Shown: one piece after another, positions 15,045 through 22,965 of the stretch
Layout of the letters: each line of letters starts with the position of its first letter
Numbering within the stretch: the stretch's first letter is position 1
DNA from: Microbacterium sp. CSI-V
Lineage (GTDB): Bacteria; Actinomycetota; Actinomycetes; Actinomycetales; Microbacteriaceae
Direction: 5' to 3'
Assembly: GCF_001984105.1 (NCBI RefSeq)
Contig: NZ_MTQM01000003.1
Coordinates: 1-64,000, forward strand
DNA: 64,000 nucleotides
The notes under the pieces: generated by a model
Told to the model about the DNA's origin: nothing
The model's input: only the letters and a program-made list of their open reading frames with translations
Database searches by the model: none
Position numbers and translations under genes: made by a program

Positions 15045-15392
15045 ATGGCTCGCGGATTCGTCGCCCCCATCATCCGGACCGAGTTCCACGCGCCCGGCTC
15101 GCAGGGCCTGAGCGCCACGGCGATGCAGGTCCTCGTCGAGCACCCCCACGGCCCGGTCGTCTCGTTCGAGCTCCCGGTCGTGCGTCACGACCGGTTCGAG
15201 TACCTCGGCGACGTCACCCACAAGTTCGTTCCCGTCGACCAGGTCCCCGCGGACCGTGTCGGCTACATGTACGGCGGCGCGCTCATCCAGGTGCGCAGCG
15301 AGCTCGCGACGGCACTCGGCCTCCCGGCGGCGTACTACCCGCTGCACGACCGCAGCGAGTCGCGACTCGAGTACGCGGCCAACTCCGACTGA
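15045..15392 (+). CDS. Hypothetical protein, 115 aa
   Basis: The ATG at 15045 follows CAGAGGAGATCATC and promoter copy 10. The protein is beta-rich: VAPIIRTEFHAPGSQGLSA, VLVEHPHGPVVSFELPVVRH, VTHKFVPVDQVPADRVGYMY. A helix and LPAAYYPLHDRSESR follow. No cysteine and no membrane segment. No family recognised. Probably a single-gene cassette, because a new promoter copy follows about 65 bp after its stop. Confidence 0.7.
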   Translation: MARGFVAPIIRTEFHAPGSQGLSATAMQVLVEHPHGPVVSFELPVVRHDRFEYLGDVTHKFVPVDQVPADRVGYMYGGALIQVRSELATALGLPAAYYPLHDRSESRLEYAANSD

Positions 15393-15457
15393 AGCGCTCG
15401 CGCCCGGGCCGCCGGCGCTCGCCCGGCCCGGGTGCGAGACCACAACGGGAAGTGCGC

Positions 15458-15506
15458 TTGCATCCCGCTCCCGCATGCCCTATATTCGTACCTGTCAAGT
15501 CAACTA
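15458..15506 (+). promoter_or_regulatory. Repeated promoter-operator, copy 11
   Basis: TTGCAT at 15458-15463 (weaker -35), 17-bp spacer, TATATT at 15481-15486, GTCAAGTCAACTA at 15494-15506. The CCAACCGGG block is absent. It is followed by an unusually long leader of about 115 bp before the GTG at 15623. Confidence 0.82.
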
Positions 15507-15622
15507 AAAGAGTCCATCACCGATCTCGACTCCCCGCACCAGCGCCACCGGCAGCCGGGCCGATGTCCGATCAGGCACCAGGTTTCGTACCTATGGGCTC
15601 CGAGAACACCGAGGAGATCCCC

Positions 15623-16370
15623 GTGAGCAAGAAGTCCATCGCCTTCGTCATCCTGAGCATCGCTGCCCTCTTCATCGTCATGCGGATGGTCGCGCCGACG
15701 CTGACCGCCATCGTCGGGCCCCTCGCCGCGCCGGCGCCGATCGACACCGCAGCGCCGACGTCGGCGCCGCCGGCAGAGCAGCCGGCCGGACCTGTCACCC
15801 CGGAGGCTGGACAGGCGATCGCCGCGCTCGAGCAGATCACCATCGCCCTCCCGGATCAGACCCCCTACGACCGCCGCCAGTTCGGGCAGGCCTGGGCGGA
15901 CGTCGACCGGAACGGCTGCGACACCCGCAACGACGTTCTGCGCCGCGACCTCGTCGACACGACGCTGAAGCCCGGCACGCGCGACTGCGTCGTCCTCACC
16001 GGCGTGCTGCACGATCCGTACACCGGCCAGACGATCAACTTCACTCGAGGCCAGGGCACCAGCGAGCTCGTGCAGATCGACCACATCGTGCCCCCTCGCA
16101 TGGGCATGGCGCCAGGGCGCCGCCGACTGGACCGAGGAGAAGCGTCAGCAGCTCGCGAACGACCCGCTGAACCTCCTCGCCGTCGACGGGCCCACGAACA
16201 CCTCCAAGAGCGACCAGGGGCCGGCGCTGTGGATGCCGCCGAGTGAGGGTTACCGCTGCTCCTACGTCGAGCGCTTCGTCCAGGTGCTCGACGCCTACGA
16301 CCTGACCGTTACGACCGAGGATCACGCCGCTCTGCAGAGCGAGCTGAGCAGCTGCACGGGAGGCGAGTGA
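15623..16370 (+). pseudogene. Membrane-anchored HNH endonuclease-like gene, frameshifted
   Basis: The GTG at 15623 follows GAGGAGATCCCC. The N-terminus is a signal anchor (KKSIAFVILSIAALFIVM) and a P/A-rich linker. A domain with WADVDRNGCDTRNDVLRRDL and LVQIDHIVP follows, as in secreted HNH nucleases of actinobacteria. At 16091-16095 five C residues shift the frame. With four, translation continues as PLAWAWRQGAADWTEEKRQQ, LANDPLNLLAVDGPTN, then STKSDQ-type residues, and ends at the TGA at 16368-16370. As written the product loses the histidine/asparagine half of the site and ends near 16246. This may be a true mutation, slippage or a sequencing error. Confidence 0.8.
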
Positions 16371-16372
16371 TC

Positions 16373-16852
16373 ATGGCCGCCAAGAACCCCGACAGCGACG
16401 TCACGGTCGAGAAGGTCGTCTACATTGGCCGCCGGCTCACCGGCGACAACAGGATCGGCTACTGGTATCTGCCCCTCGTCGACGGCGAGCTCACCGACAA
16501 GGCGGCCGGCTCCTACAAGCCGTACCGTTCAGGCCTGCCGGTCGGCGGCGTCGTGGAGATCAGCCGACCGAGCGATGCGCCCGATCGGCTCTACACCTCC
16601 GGTCCTCGCGGGCCGCGGCTCGTCGCGGCCTGGGAGGACGCCGACCTGGTCGCCGAGTGGCGGATGCAGGATCTCGCCGACGCTCAGGTCCTCGCGCTCA
16701 GCAAGCGCGCCAAGAAGGACCTCGACGGCCTCCCGGACGAGTTCAAGGACGCGGTTGACACCCTCGCCCGGCACTTTGCCCGGCTCAACCACTCGCAGCG
16801 CGCAGCGCTCCTCCCGCTCGTCGAGAGCCAGATCCTCGGCAGGCCACGATGA
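16373..16852 (+). CDS. Hypothetical protein, 159 aa
   Basis: ATG at 16373, just after the nuclease stop (16370), with GGGAGGCGAGTGATC as ribosome binding site. The first half is beta-rich (VTVEKVVYIGRRLTG, IGYWYLPLVDGEL, GLPVGGVVEISRPSD). The second half is helical (VLALSKRAKKDLDGLPDEF, TLARHFARLNHSQRAALL). It overlaps the next gene by four bases (ATGA), so it sits in the unit driven by promoter copy 11. No family recognised. Confidence 0.72.
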   Translation: MAAKNPDSDVTVEKVVYIGRRLTGDNRIGYWYLPLVDGELTDKAAGSYKPYRSGLPVGGVVEISRPSDAPDRLYTSGPRGPRLVAAWEDADLVAEWRMQDLADAQVLALSKRAKKDLDGLPDEFKDAVDTLARHFARLNHSQRAALLPLVESQILGRPR

Positions 16853-17868
16853 GCGATGCGAAGCTCTGCAGCGTCGACGACTGCGATCGCGCGATCGTCG
16901 CGCGCGGGATGTGCCGGAAGCACTACCTCCAAGCCCATCGCGCCCGCACCCTCGACGATCACCCGCTGCGCGATCGAACTCGTCACGTGTGCCCCTCTGA
17001 TCACCCGCACACGCACGACACGTGCTGGCTCGAGCACAACTGCCGATGCGACCGATGCCGGCACGATCGTCAGATGGAGCGGCAACGTCGGCGCAACCGC
17101 CTCATCGCCTACGACCGCGCAGATCAGATCCGCGGTGAGCACGTCGCCGCAGGCCCGGTTCGCGATCACCTGGTGCTCCTCCTGAGCCACGGGATCGGGC
17201 TCGAGCGGATCGCAGACGCCGCCGGCATCCCCCGCTCGGTGTGCCTCGATCTCAAGTTCGGACGCCGCGGGAAGCGCTGGGAGGGCACCAACCGGATTCT
17301 TCAGTCGGTGCGGCGCGAGTACGCGGATCAGCTGCTCGCGCTCACCGTCGACGACATCGAACGTGCACTGATCGACTCCGTCGGGACCTCACGACGGCTG
17401 CAGGCGCTCGTCGCGATCGGGTGGACGGAGACCCAGCTGGCGGAGCGGATGAGCATGGGCGTAGGGAACTTCTGGCGGATCGTCTGCGGGATGCGGTCTC
17501 GCGTCACCGCGGCGACCGCCGCACGCGCTGTCGAGATCTTCGCCGAGCTGTGGGACCAGCCTCAGACGGGCTACTTCGCAGATCATGCGCGGCGGATCGC
17601 CGAACGGCGCGAGTGGCGATCACCGCTCGCCTGGGATGACATCGACACCGACCCGGCGCCGGCGGTCGTCGACGAGCAGCTGCAGATGACGAAGGCAGAC
17701 GTGTTCCTCGAGGACGTCGAGTTTCTGCTCGACTCGGGCGAAGCACCCGAGCAGGTGGCGATCATCCTGGGGCGTAAACCCGACGCGATCGCCAAGCTCG
17801 CCGAACGCCACGACCGGCTCGATCTCGCCCGGCCATTCTGGTCGACGAAGCGGCAGGTCGCAGCATGA
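16849..17868 (+). CDS. Zinc-finger and HTH DNA-binding protein, 339 aa
   Basis: The N-terminus has a zinc-finger pattern common in actinophage proteins: CSVDDCDRAIVARGMCRKHY (residues 7-26). A second Cys/His cluster follows (HVCPSDHPHTHDTCWLEH, then CRCDRC) with a basic patch. Residues about 115-200 contain helix-turn-helix-like segments (LERIADAAGIPRSVCLDL and WTETQLAERMSMGVGNFWRI), and a third possible one lies near the end (APEQVAIILGRKPDAIAKL). It is a plausible regulator and a candidate reader of the repeated operator, but nothing in the sequence shows which site it binds. Overlaps both neighbours by four bases. Confidence 0.75.
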   Translation: MSDAKLCSVDDCDRAIVARGMCRKHYLQAHRARTLDDHPLRDRTRHVCPSDHPHTHDTCWLEHNCRCDRCRHDRQMERQRRRNRLIAYDRADQIRGEHVAAGPVRDHLVLLLSHGIGLERIADAAGIPRSVCLDLKFGRRGKRWEGTNRILQSVRREYADQLLALTVDDIERALIDSVGTSRRLQALVAIGWTETQLAERMSMGVGNFWRIVCGMRSRVTAATAARAVEIFAELWDQPQTGYFADHARRIAERREWRSPLAWDDIDTDPAPAVVDEQLQMTKADVFLEDVEFLLDSGEAPEQVAIILGRKPDAIAKLAERHDRLDLARPFWSTKRQVAA

Positions 17869-18209
17869 AGACCATGGAATGCCGGCTGTGCCACCGCATC
17901 GGCACTCGCGGATTCTCCCCGTGGGGGTCCGAGGGGTGGGAGTGCAGCAACGATCGTGCCTGCCGCGCCCGACGCGAGGCTCGCGGCCTGGATGGCGGCC
18001 GCGTCGTCATCCACCGAGCGCAGCCTGGCCCGCTCGGGGCACGGTCGCGCTGGTTCATCGACCCCGCCGGAGAGCGCTTCTGGCTGCTCGACAACGGACC
18101 GGGGTGGGGGTGGGAGATCCTGGACGACTCGGGCAACGCGGTTCCCGACGGCGATGGGCTCCTCTCGCTCGACGAAGTCCGTCGATGGGCTACTCAGCTC
18201 CCCTCGTGA
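17865..18209 (+). CDS. Small zinc-ribbon-like protein, 114 aa
   Basis: Starts at the ATG overlapping the previous stop. An N-terminal CRLCHRIG and WECSNDRAC give a CxxC plus CxxxxC pattern (residues 6-9 and about 27-32), likely one zinc site. The remainder is beta-rich with many tryptophans and glycines (RSRWFIDPAGERFWLLDNG, GWGWEILDDSG). Last gene of the 15623-18209 unit. No family recognised. Confidence 0.7.
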   Translation: MKTMECRLCHRIGTRGFSPWGSEGWECSNDRACRARREARGLDGGRVVIHRAQPGPLGARSRWFIDPAGERFWLLDNGPGWGWEILDDSGNAVPDGDGLLSLDEVRRWATQLPS

Positions 18210-18240
18210 GCAGTGGAGCCACCTGATAAATTGAAGACCT

Positions 18241-18326
18241 GGCGCCCGGCCGTTGAGCGGAAACTCCTTCATGGATCTCCTCTCGAGTTAGTTGACTTGA
18301 CACTTGATTAGCTCCGGCCGGGCGCC
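18241..18326 (-). promoter_or_regulatory. Reversed operator flanked by a 12-bp inverted repeat
   Basis: On the - strand GTCAAGTCAACTA (18289-18301) is followed by GAGAGGAG and an ATG at 18272, as behind the promoter copies, but TATATT and TTGACA are missing. The block is bracketed by GGCGCCCGGCCG (18241-18252) and its exact complement (18315-18326), 62 bp apart. The ATG opens a frame that runs antisense to the gene at 17865 and has no support as a gene. Options are a relic of a cassette, a large-loop terminator, or an invertible segment. Confidence 0.5.
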
Positions 18327-18458
18327 TTTCTCTTTGCCCACCCGCACCCTCCGCGGCACGCCCGGGACGCCCTCCCCGATCTGGTGAATGTTTCGAAGGT
18401 CGGGCCATGCGCGCATACTTGGTTATCGGTTCTATGTTCTGAGTGTGCGGGAGGCGAC

Positions 18459-18887
18459 ATGCTCGCGATGTTGCCGCGGCTCGTCGACGCGGAGGCACGG
18501 CTGGCGCTCCTCGCCGCCCCGGTCGCGGTCGCTTGCGGCTTCCCCTCTCCGGCGCAGGATTACTACGACGGGCCGATCGACCTGACCGACATGCTCGTCG
18601 ACGATCGCGCCGCCACCTTCATCGTCCGCGCCTCGGGGCACTCGATGACGGGCGCCGGCATCAGCGACGGGGACGAGCTGCTCGTAGACCGCTCGAAGCA
18701 CCCGCAGCACGGGGACATCGTCGTGGCCGTGCTCGATGGCGAGCTCACCGTGAAGCGCCTCGAACTCACGCCGGCCGGCGTCGTGCTGCGCTCCGAGAAC
18801 GCGGAGCATCCGGACATCACCGTGCCGGAGCTGAGCGACCTTCAGGTGTGGGGAGTCGCCATGTACTGCATCCATCACCTGCGGTAG
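18459..18887 (+). CDS. umuD: UmuD-like S24 protease, polymerase V subunit
   Basis: Peptidase S24 domain of 142 aa, the size of UmuD. The self-cleavage site Cys26-Gly27 (VACGFPSP) is present. Catalytic Ser62 lies in RASGHSMTGAG and Lys99 in LTVKRL, close to S60 and K97 of E. coli UmuD. RecA filaments trigger cleavage, and the truncated dimer joins UmuC for translesion synthesis. The ATG at 18459 follows CGGGAGGCGAC; the longer frame to 18384 has no such site. No repeated promoter copy and no convincing LexA box was found upstream, only the reversed operator. Plasmid umuDC is often in leading regions. Confidence 0.88.
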   Translation: MLAMLPRLVDAEARLALLAAPVAVACGFPSPAQDYYDGPIDLTDMLVDDRAATFIVRASGHSMTGAGISDGDELLVDRSKHPQHGDIVVAVLDGELTVKRLELTPAGVVLRSENAEHPDITVPELSDLQVWGVAMYCIHHLR

Positions 18888-18891
18888 CCCG

Positions 18892-18975
18892 ATGAGCGAG
18901 CGGGCGATCATGCACCGGCCGCGATCACAACGTGGCCTGTTGCACCAGATGCATCATCGGGGCTGGCCGTGTTAG
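18892..18975 (+). CDS. Possible 27-aa leader peptide before umuC
   Basis: A short frame ([20 protein letters not shown] and seven more residues) begins 4 bp after the umuD stop and ends inside the first codons of umuC, overlapping its GTG start by 7 bp. No good ribosome binding site precedes it. It could couple translation from umuD into umuC, or be chance. Listed because it fills the only gap between the two genes. Confidence 0.25.
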   Translation: MSERAIMHRPRSQRGLLHQMHHRGWPC

Positions 18976-20243
18976 CCCACGTCGATATCAACAGCTGCTA
19001 TGCCAGCGTCGAGCGGGTGTTTGATCCATCGCTCGAGGGGCGCCCTCTCGTGGTGCTCAGCAACAACGACGGCATGGTCGTGGCCGCGTCAAAAGAGGCG
19101 AAGGCCCTCGGCTTGGATCTCGGGAAGCCGTGGTTCGAGCTGCGCCCTCACGCGCAGCGGCTGGGCGTCGTCGCGGTGTCGAGCAACTACGAGCTGTACG
19201 GCGATATGAGCCGCCGTGTCATGGAGATCCTCGAGCGGTTCACGCACGAGCTCGACGTCTACTCGATCGACGAAGCTTTCCTGACGGTCGACCGGCGCAC
19301 GGCCGCCGACGTCGACGCGATGTCTCGCCTTGGCCGCGAGATCAAGGACGAGCTGCGCCGGCTCGTCGGGGTGCCGGTCTGCGTCGGGATCGCACCGACC
19401 CGGACCCTGGCCAAACTCGCCAACCGGACCGCGAAGAAGCTGGATGTCTTCGACGGCGTCTGCGTCTGGCCGGCGACGCGGCCGCAGTGGCGCGAGAACC
19501 TCATGCGGCGGCTGCCGGTGTCGGAGGTATGGGGTATCGCCTCCCGACTCGAGCGACGCCTGAGCGGCTACGGCGTGACGTCGATCTGGGATCTCGCGAC
19601 AGCCGACCCCGTCCAGGTGCGCAAGTGGTTCAACGTCGTGGTGATGCGCACCGCCTTGGAGCTGCGAGGCGTCGCGTGCATCGGCCCCGAGGAGGACCGC
19701 ACCGGCAAGAAGGACCAGCTGATCGTCTCGAGATCGTTCTCCGAGAAGGTCACGACGCAGGATGGCATCCGCCAGGCGCTGTCGATCTACGCACAGCAGG
19801 CGGCCGCGCGCCTGGTGCGTCACTCGCAGGTCGCGCGTCGAGTCGACGTGTTCGCCGGCACGAGCCACTGGACCGAGCAGAAGCACTACCCGAGCGTGCG
19901 CGTGCAGCTCCCATTCCCCACCGCGGACCCCGTCGAGCTCACACGCGCCGCGCACCAGCTGCTGCCCCAGATCGAGGACGGCACCCGATACGCCCGGGCG
20001 GGCCTGATGCTCACCGATCTGCTGCCAGCCGGCGTGCACCTGCCCTTGGAGCCCTTCCGCCGCAAGCATGAGGACGCCGGCATTGCCGCCCTCCTCGACG
20101 GCGTCCAGAAGAAGGCCGGCAAGGAGGCGCTCGGCCTCGGCTACGGCGGATTCCGCCCGGGCCCGTCATGGCAGATGAAGCGCGGGATGCTCACGCCGCG
20201 CGCGACGACGCACTGGGACGAGCTCGTGCGCGTCCGCGCCTAG
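18969..20243 (+). CDS. umuC: UmuC-like Y-family DNA polymerase, 424 aa
   Basis: Typical UmuC length. Catalytic residues are Asp6 in [12 protein letters not shown] and Asp101-Glu102 in YSIDEAF. The nucleotide-binding loop [18 protein letters not shown] and the helix-hairpin-helix region ([17 protein letters not shown]) follow. The C-terminus [16 protein letters not shown] matches the family ending. With cleaved UmuD it forms polymerase V for error-prone bypass of DNA damage. GTG at 18969, 81 bp after the umuD stop, so the pair forms one operon. On a conjugative element it may help complete second-strand synthesis over damaged DNA (inference). Confidence 0.93.
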   Translation: MLAHVDINSCYASVERVFDPSLEGRPLVVLSNNDGMVVAASKEAKALGLDLGKPWFELRPHAQRLGVVAVSSNYELYGDMSRRVMEILERFTHELDVYSIDEAFLTVDRRTAADVDAMSRLGREIKDELRRLVGVPVCVGIAPTRTLAKLANRTAKKLDVFDGVCVWPATRPQWRENLMRRLPVSEVWGIASRLERRLSGYGVTSIWDLATADPVQVRKWFNVVVMRTALELRGVACIGPEEDRTGKKDQLIVSRSFSEKVTTQDGIRQALSIYAQQAAARLVRHSQVARRVDVFAGTSHWTEQKHYPSVRVQLPFPTADPVELTRAAHQLLPQIEDGTRYARAGLMLTDLLPAGVHLPLEPFRRKHEDAGIAALLDGVQKKAGKEALGLGYGGFRPGPSWQMKRGMLTPRATTHWDELVRVRA

Positions 20244-20302
20244 CAGCCACCCGCACCCCCACCACGCGAACGACTTCGCGACTGGATCCGCCCCCTCTGG
20301 AA

Positions 20303-20360
20303 CCAACCCTGTTGACTATCTCGTATTTGTTGCCTATATTGGTACACGTCAAGTCAACTA
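20303..20360 (+). promoter_or_regulatory. Repeated promoter-operator, copy 12
   Basis: CCAACCCTG, TTGACT at 20312-20317, 17-bp diverged spacer, TATATT at 20335-20340, GTCAAGTCAACTA at 20348-20360. It drives the four-gene unit 20382-22130. Confidence 0.86.
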
Positions 20361-20381
20361 TAAATTGAGAGGGGTTCCGCC

Positions 20382-20915
20382 ATGGCTATCCTCCTGGCAC
20401 CCAAGGACACCATCGACCTCATCGTCACCGCCGCGGTGCTCGGCACCCGCAGAGACGACGACGCAGACCACACCCGACAGCTCGTGCAGCGCGCGGACCA
20501 GATCGGCCAGCAACTGTGGGATGCGAACTACGCCTCGGCGAGCTACGCCCGCGGGATGGAGCTGCCGGCGCCGGCGTACAGCTGGGAGCCGGTCTTCGAC
20601 CTCATCTGGCAGGCCTCGACCGACCAGCCCGACTACTCGCTCACCCCGCAGCAGACGCTGCAGGTGGAGCGCTGCCGGCTGTTCCTCAGCGAGAACTCCC
20701 GCGAGCACCCCGACTGGGATGACTCCGCGGCACGGCTGTTCCTCGAGCAGCTCGGCTCGGCCGTCGAGTCCCGGCTGCGCGGGTGGCCGACCGGCCCGGG
20801 CGAGGATCCCGGCGTGCTCGAGTTCCGTGGGCTCAGCAACGCGCTGCCGCGGTGGACCCGCAGCTCCGGGTTCCCGCAGCTGCGCTCGTCGACGACGCAG
20901 GAGCAGGCATCGTGA
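20382..20915 (+). CDS. Hypothetical protein, 177 aa
   Basis: The ATG at 20382 follows TTGAGAGGGGTTCCGCC behind promoter copy 12. The product is predicted mostly helical: LLAPKDTIDLIVTAAVLGTR, DHTRQLVQRADQIGQQLWDA, and an aromatic-rich middle. The C-terminal part contains SAARLFLEQLGSAVESRLRGW and then a small, probably globular end. No known motif. It overlaps the next gene by four bases (GTGA), the start of a tightly packed operon. Confidence 0.72.
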   Translation: MAILLAPKDTIDLIVTAAVLGTRRDDDADHTRQLVQRADQIGQQLWDANYASASYARGMELPAPAYSWEPVFDLIWQASTDQPDYSLTPQQTLQVERCRLFLSENSREHPDWDDSAARLFLEQLGSAVESRLRGWPTGPGEDPGVLEFRGLSNALPRWTRSSGFPQLRSSTTQEQAS

Positions 20916-21154
20916 CCGCGCTCCCCCAGCACAGGGCGAACGAGGCCCAGCAGCTTGCGCTGCAGTCCTGGATCCGCAAGACCGGCACCACGGCGATCTT
21001 CCTGCTCACCGCGGCGGTGAGCATCCTGCTCGCGCTCGTCTTCGGCACCGACATCTGGCGCATCGTGCTCGCCGGCATCCTGCTCGTCATCCTGATCGTC
21101 TGCCTCGCGCTGATCATCGTCAGCGCGACGAGCTTCTTCCGGGACGACTCATGA
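20912..21154 (+). CDS. Small membrane protein, 80 aa
   Basis: GTG at 20912 overlaps the preceding stop. Two hydrophobic segments (GTTAIFLLTAAVSILLALVF and IVLAGILLVILIVCLALIIV) are separated by a short polar turn (GTDIWR), giving a hairpin in the membrane. The N-terminal 25 residues are polar. It overlaps the next gene by four bases. No family recognised. Confidence 0.72.
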   Translation: MTALPQHRANEAQQLALQSWIRKTGTTAIFLLTAAVSILLALVFGTDIWRIVLAGILLVILIVCLALIIVSATSFFRDDS

Positions 21155-21849
21155 CGGCGCTCGCCCTCACGCACACCGTGGCGGCCGGCACGTTCCTCGA
21201 CGGCACCGAGAGGAGCGACCGTACCTGGGAGATCCTGCACGCGACCGGATGGCGGTGGTCAGCCCGATTCGCGAATTGGTATGTCCCCCGATCGCGGGGT
21301 CGGGCGCCGAGCCGGCATCTGATCGCCCGGACCGTGCAGCTGCTCGAGGAAGCGGGCTTCACGGTGGCGGTCGAGATCGACGAGGCCTCGCACGCTGCCG
21401 ACGACGTCGAGCAGCAGCGGGCGGCGGTGACGGCGGCCGCGGATGCCGTGCGTGTCGAGCCGCAGGCCGTCGCCCATCGTCTCGTGATGCTCGAGACGCA
21501 GCGACGGAAGATCTCCCGCTCGATCGCGGGCTACCGCAACCACCTCGGCCGCGAGTTCCCGCCGGCGGCCGGCGATCAGCTGATCCGCCTGAAGGACGAG
21601 CTCGCTCACGTCGACGAGGATCTCGCGCACTGGACACGGGTGCGCGCGCAGCAGATCGCCGACGGTGCCGCGTTCGTCCTCACGCGCGATGACGTCGCCC
21701 CGGGAGATCTCGTCGAGTATCGCGGCGAGTGGTTCCCGGTCCTGCGCGTCAACGCGAAGTCGGTCTCCGTCCCCAGTGGTGCCGGTGGCTCCTGGGCGGA
21801 GACGGTCCCCTATCACCAGATCAGCGGGCACCAGCCGAAGCAGGTGTGA
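21151..21849 (+). CDS. DUF3560-like protein, 232 aa
   Basis: ATG at 21151 in an ATGA overlap with the upstream gene. The N-terminal half carries the pattern TGWRWSARFANWYVPRSRGR (about residues 31-50), which I associate with DUF3560 proteins of actinobacteria; this assignment is from memory. A long helical region (about 85-170) with KISRSIAGYRNHLGREFPP follows, and the C-terminus is a small beta domain (VAPGDLVEYRGEWFPVLRVN). DUF3560 proteins are common on plasmids and have no proven role. Confidence 0.65.
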   Translation: MTALALTHTVAAGTFLDGTERSDRTWEILHATGWRWSARFANWYVPRSRGRAPSRHLIARTVQLLEEAGFTVAVEIDEASHAADDVEQQRAAVTAAADAVRVEPQAVAHRLVMLETQRRKISRSIAGYRNHLGREFPPAAGDQLIRLKDELAHVDEDLAHWTRVRAQQIADGAAFVLTRDDVAPGDLVEYRGEWFPVLRVNAKSVSVPSGAGGSWAETVPYHQISGHQPKQV

Positions 21850-21851
21850 TC

Positions 21852-22130
21852 ATGCACGTCACCATCCGATGGGAGACCCGACAGGAGCACACAGCTTCCG
21901 TCGACGTCGACGAGCTCGCGATCGCGACGTGGGCGCTTCGCTCGCTGCCGATCGGGACGCTGTCCCCTGACGACGAGTCTCGCCCGCCGACGCTCGAGGA
22001 GCTGCAGTCGGCGATGGCGCGGAACGGGCATCTGCGGATCCGGCTCACGCAGCTGTACGTGATCGCCCATGGCGGTGGCGAGCCCGACCCCGCAACCCGC
22101 CGCGACGGAACGCCCACCGAACAGAGTTGA
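21852..22130 (+). CDS. Small hypothetical protein, 92 aa
   Basis: ATG at 21852, two bases after the previous stop. It starts with a strand MHVTIRWETRQEHTASVDV and then has helices. LEELQSAMARNGHLRIRL and a polar tail follow. No motif recognised. Last gene of the 20382-22130 operon, closed by a strong hairpin that overlaps the stop codon. Confidence 0.65.
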   Translation: MHVTIRWETRQEHTASVDVDELAIATWALRSLPIGTLSPDDESRPPTLEELQSAMARNGHLRIRLTQLYVIAHGGGEPDPATRRDGTPTEQS

Positions 22131-22165
22131 CCCCCGAGAGGATGCAGCACCTCTCGGGGGTCTTG
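22129..22165 (+). terminator. Perfect 13-bp hairpin terminator
   Basis: GACCCCCGAGAGG (22129-22141), 8-nt loop, CCTCTCGGGGGTC (22150-22162), then TTGG. The stem begins within the TGA stop at 22128-22130. Confidence 0.83.
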
Positions 22166-22269
22166 GTAATGAATGGGCTCTCAAAGTGTCTCATATGTCT
22201 TATCCGTCCTCAAGCCCCCGCAGGCAATCCGGAACGTGTTGATGGCTGCCGGCTCTCCGAATCGAGCTA

Positions 22270-22305
22270 CAGCATTTGTTACCTTTTTCCGGTACAATTG
22301 TCGAC
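22270..22305 (+). promoter_or_regulatory. Probable promoter and operator of the AbiE operon
   Basis: TACAAT (22293-22298) is a plausible -10 just before the ATG at 22306. The imperfect inverted pair TTGTTACC and GGTACAA brackets a short T-rich centre. AbiEi antitoxins are known to repress their own operon by binding inverted repeats, so this is the likely site. The repeated promoter module is absent. Confidence 0.45.
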
Positions 22306-22965
22306 ATGGCTGGAAAGACGATCGCGGAGCTCGGTGAGCTCGCTGCTGAGCGGTGGGGCATGTTCACCACCGCTCAGGCGGCGCGCGTCGGCGTCTCACG
22401 CAAGACCCTCTCGGGTCTGACCTCCTCGGGGGCGATCCATCGCGTCGCGCAGGGCGTCTACCGGATGGCTGGCGCGCCGGAACCCGAGCACGAGTTCATC
22501 TATGCGCCATGGCTCGCCCTCGGCGGCGCGACGCTGCCCCCCACCGAGACCGGCGTGCCGGCGGTTGTGGTGGCCGGCGAGAGCGCGGCGATCGCGCACG
22601 GCATCGGCGACTGGTTCCCCGGTGTCGTCGACGTGATGACGCCGGCGCGGCGCACCACTCGACTTCCGGACGTCCGGCTGCGCACCCGTCGCCTCTCCCC
22701 CGACGAGGTCGTGTTCCTCAACGGGCTGCCCACGCTCACCGTCGAGCGCACGATCGCTGATCTCCTCGAGCAGTGGGCAGATCAGTCTCTCGTCGTCGAC
22801 GCTCTGCGCCAGGCCGCCGAGCAGGGCAAGCTGCTCTCGCCTCGGCGGCTCGCGGAGTTCCTCGAGCCGATCGCGGCCGCGCACAGCGCCGAGTCCGGCG
22901 CCGAGTTCGCCGCGCAGCTAATGGAGGAAGCCGGCCTGGCGTCCGGGGTGGCGTCTCGTGGCTGA
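22306..22965 (+). CDS. abiEi: AbiEi-like type IV antitoxin
   Basis: 219 aa. The N-terminal winged-helix region reads WGMFTTAQAARVGVSRKTLSGLTSSGAI and HRVAQGVYRM, the usual AbiEi beginning, and a C-terminal antitoxin domain follows (GLPTLTVERTIADLLEQW is characteristic). AbiEi opposes AbiEii without direct binding and represses the operon. ATG at 22306; it overlaps the toxin gene by 8 bp. In a conjugative element the pair can stabilise inheritance and may limit phage growth by abortive infection. Confidence 0.87.
   Translation: MAGKTIAELGELAAERWGMFTTAQAARVGVSRKTLSGLTSSGAIHRVAQGVYRMAGAPEPEHEFIYAPWLALGGATLPPTETGVPAVVVAGESAAIAHGIGDWFPGVVDVMTPARRTTRLPDVRLRTRRLSPDEVVFLNGLPTLTVERTIADLLEQWADQSLVVDALRQAAEQGKLLSPRRLAEFLEPIAAAHSAESGAEFAAQLMEEAGLASGVASRG

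Noticed and set aside
17583-18272. 229-codon frame behind the reversed operator
   Set aside because: It runs antisense through two well-supported genes and its composition is that of a shadow frame; only its ribosome binding site and operator are notable.
18380-18458. LexA box upstream of umuD
   Set aside because: GAATGTTTCGAAG is the nearest match to the actinobacterial GAAC-N4-GTTC pattern but has too many differences.
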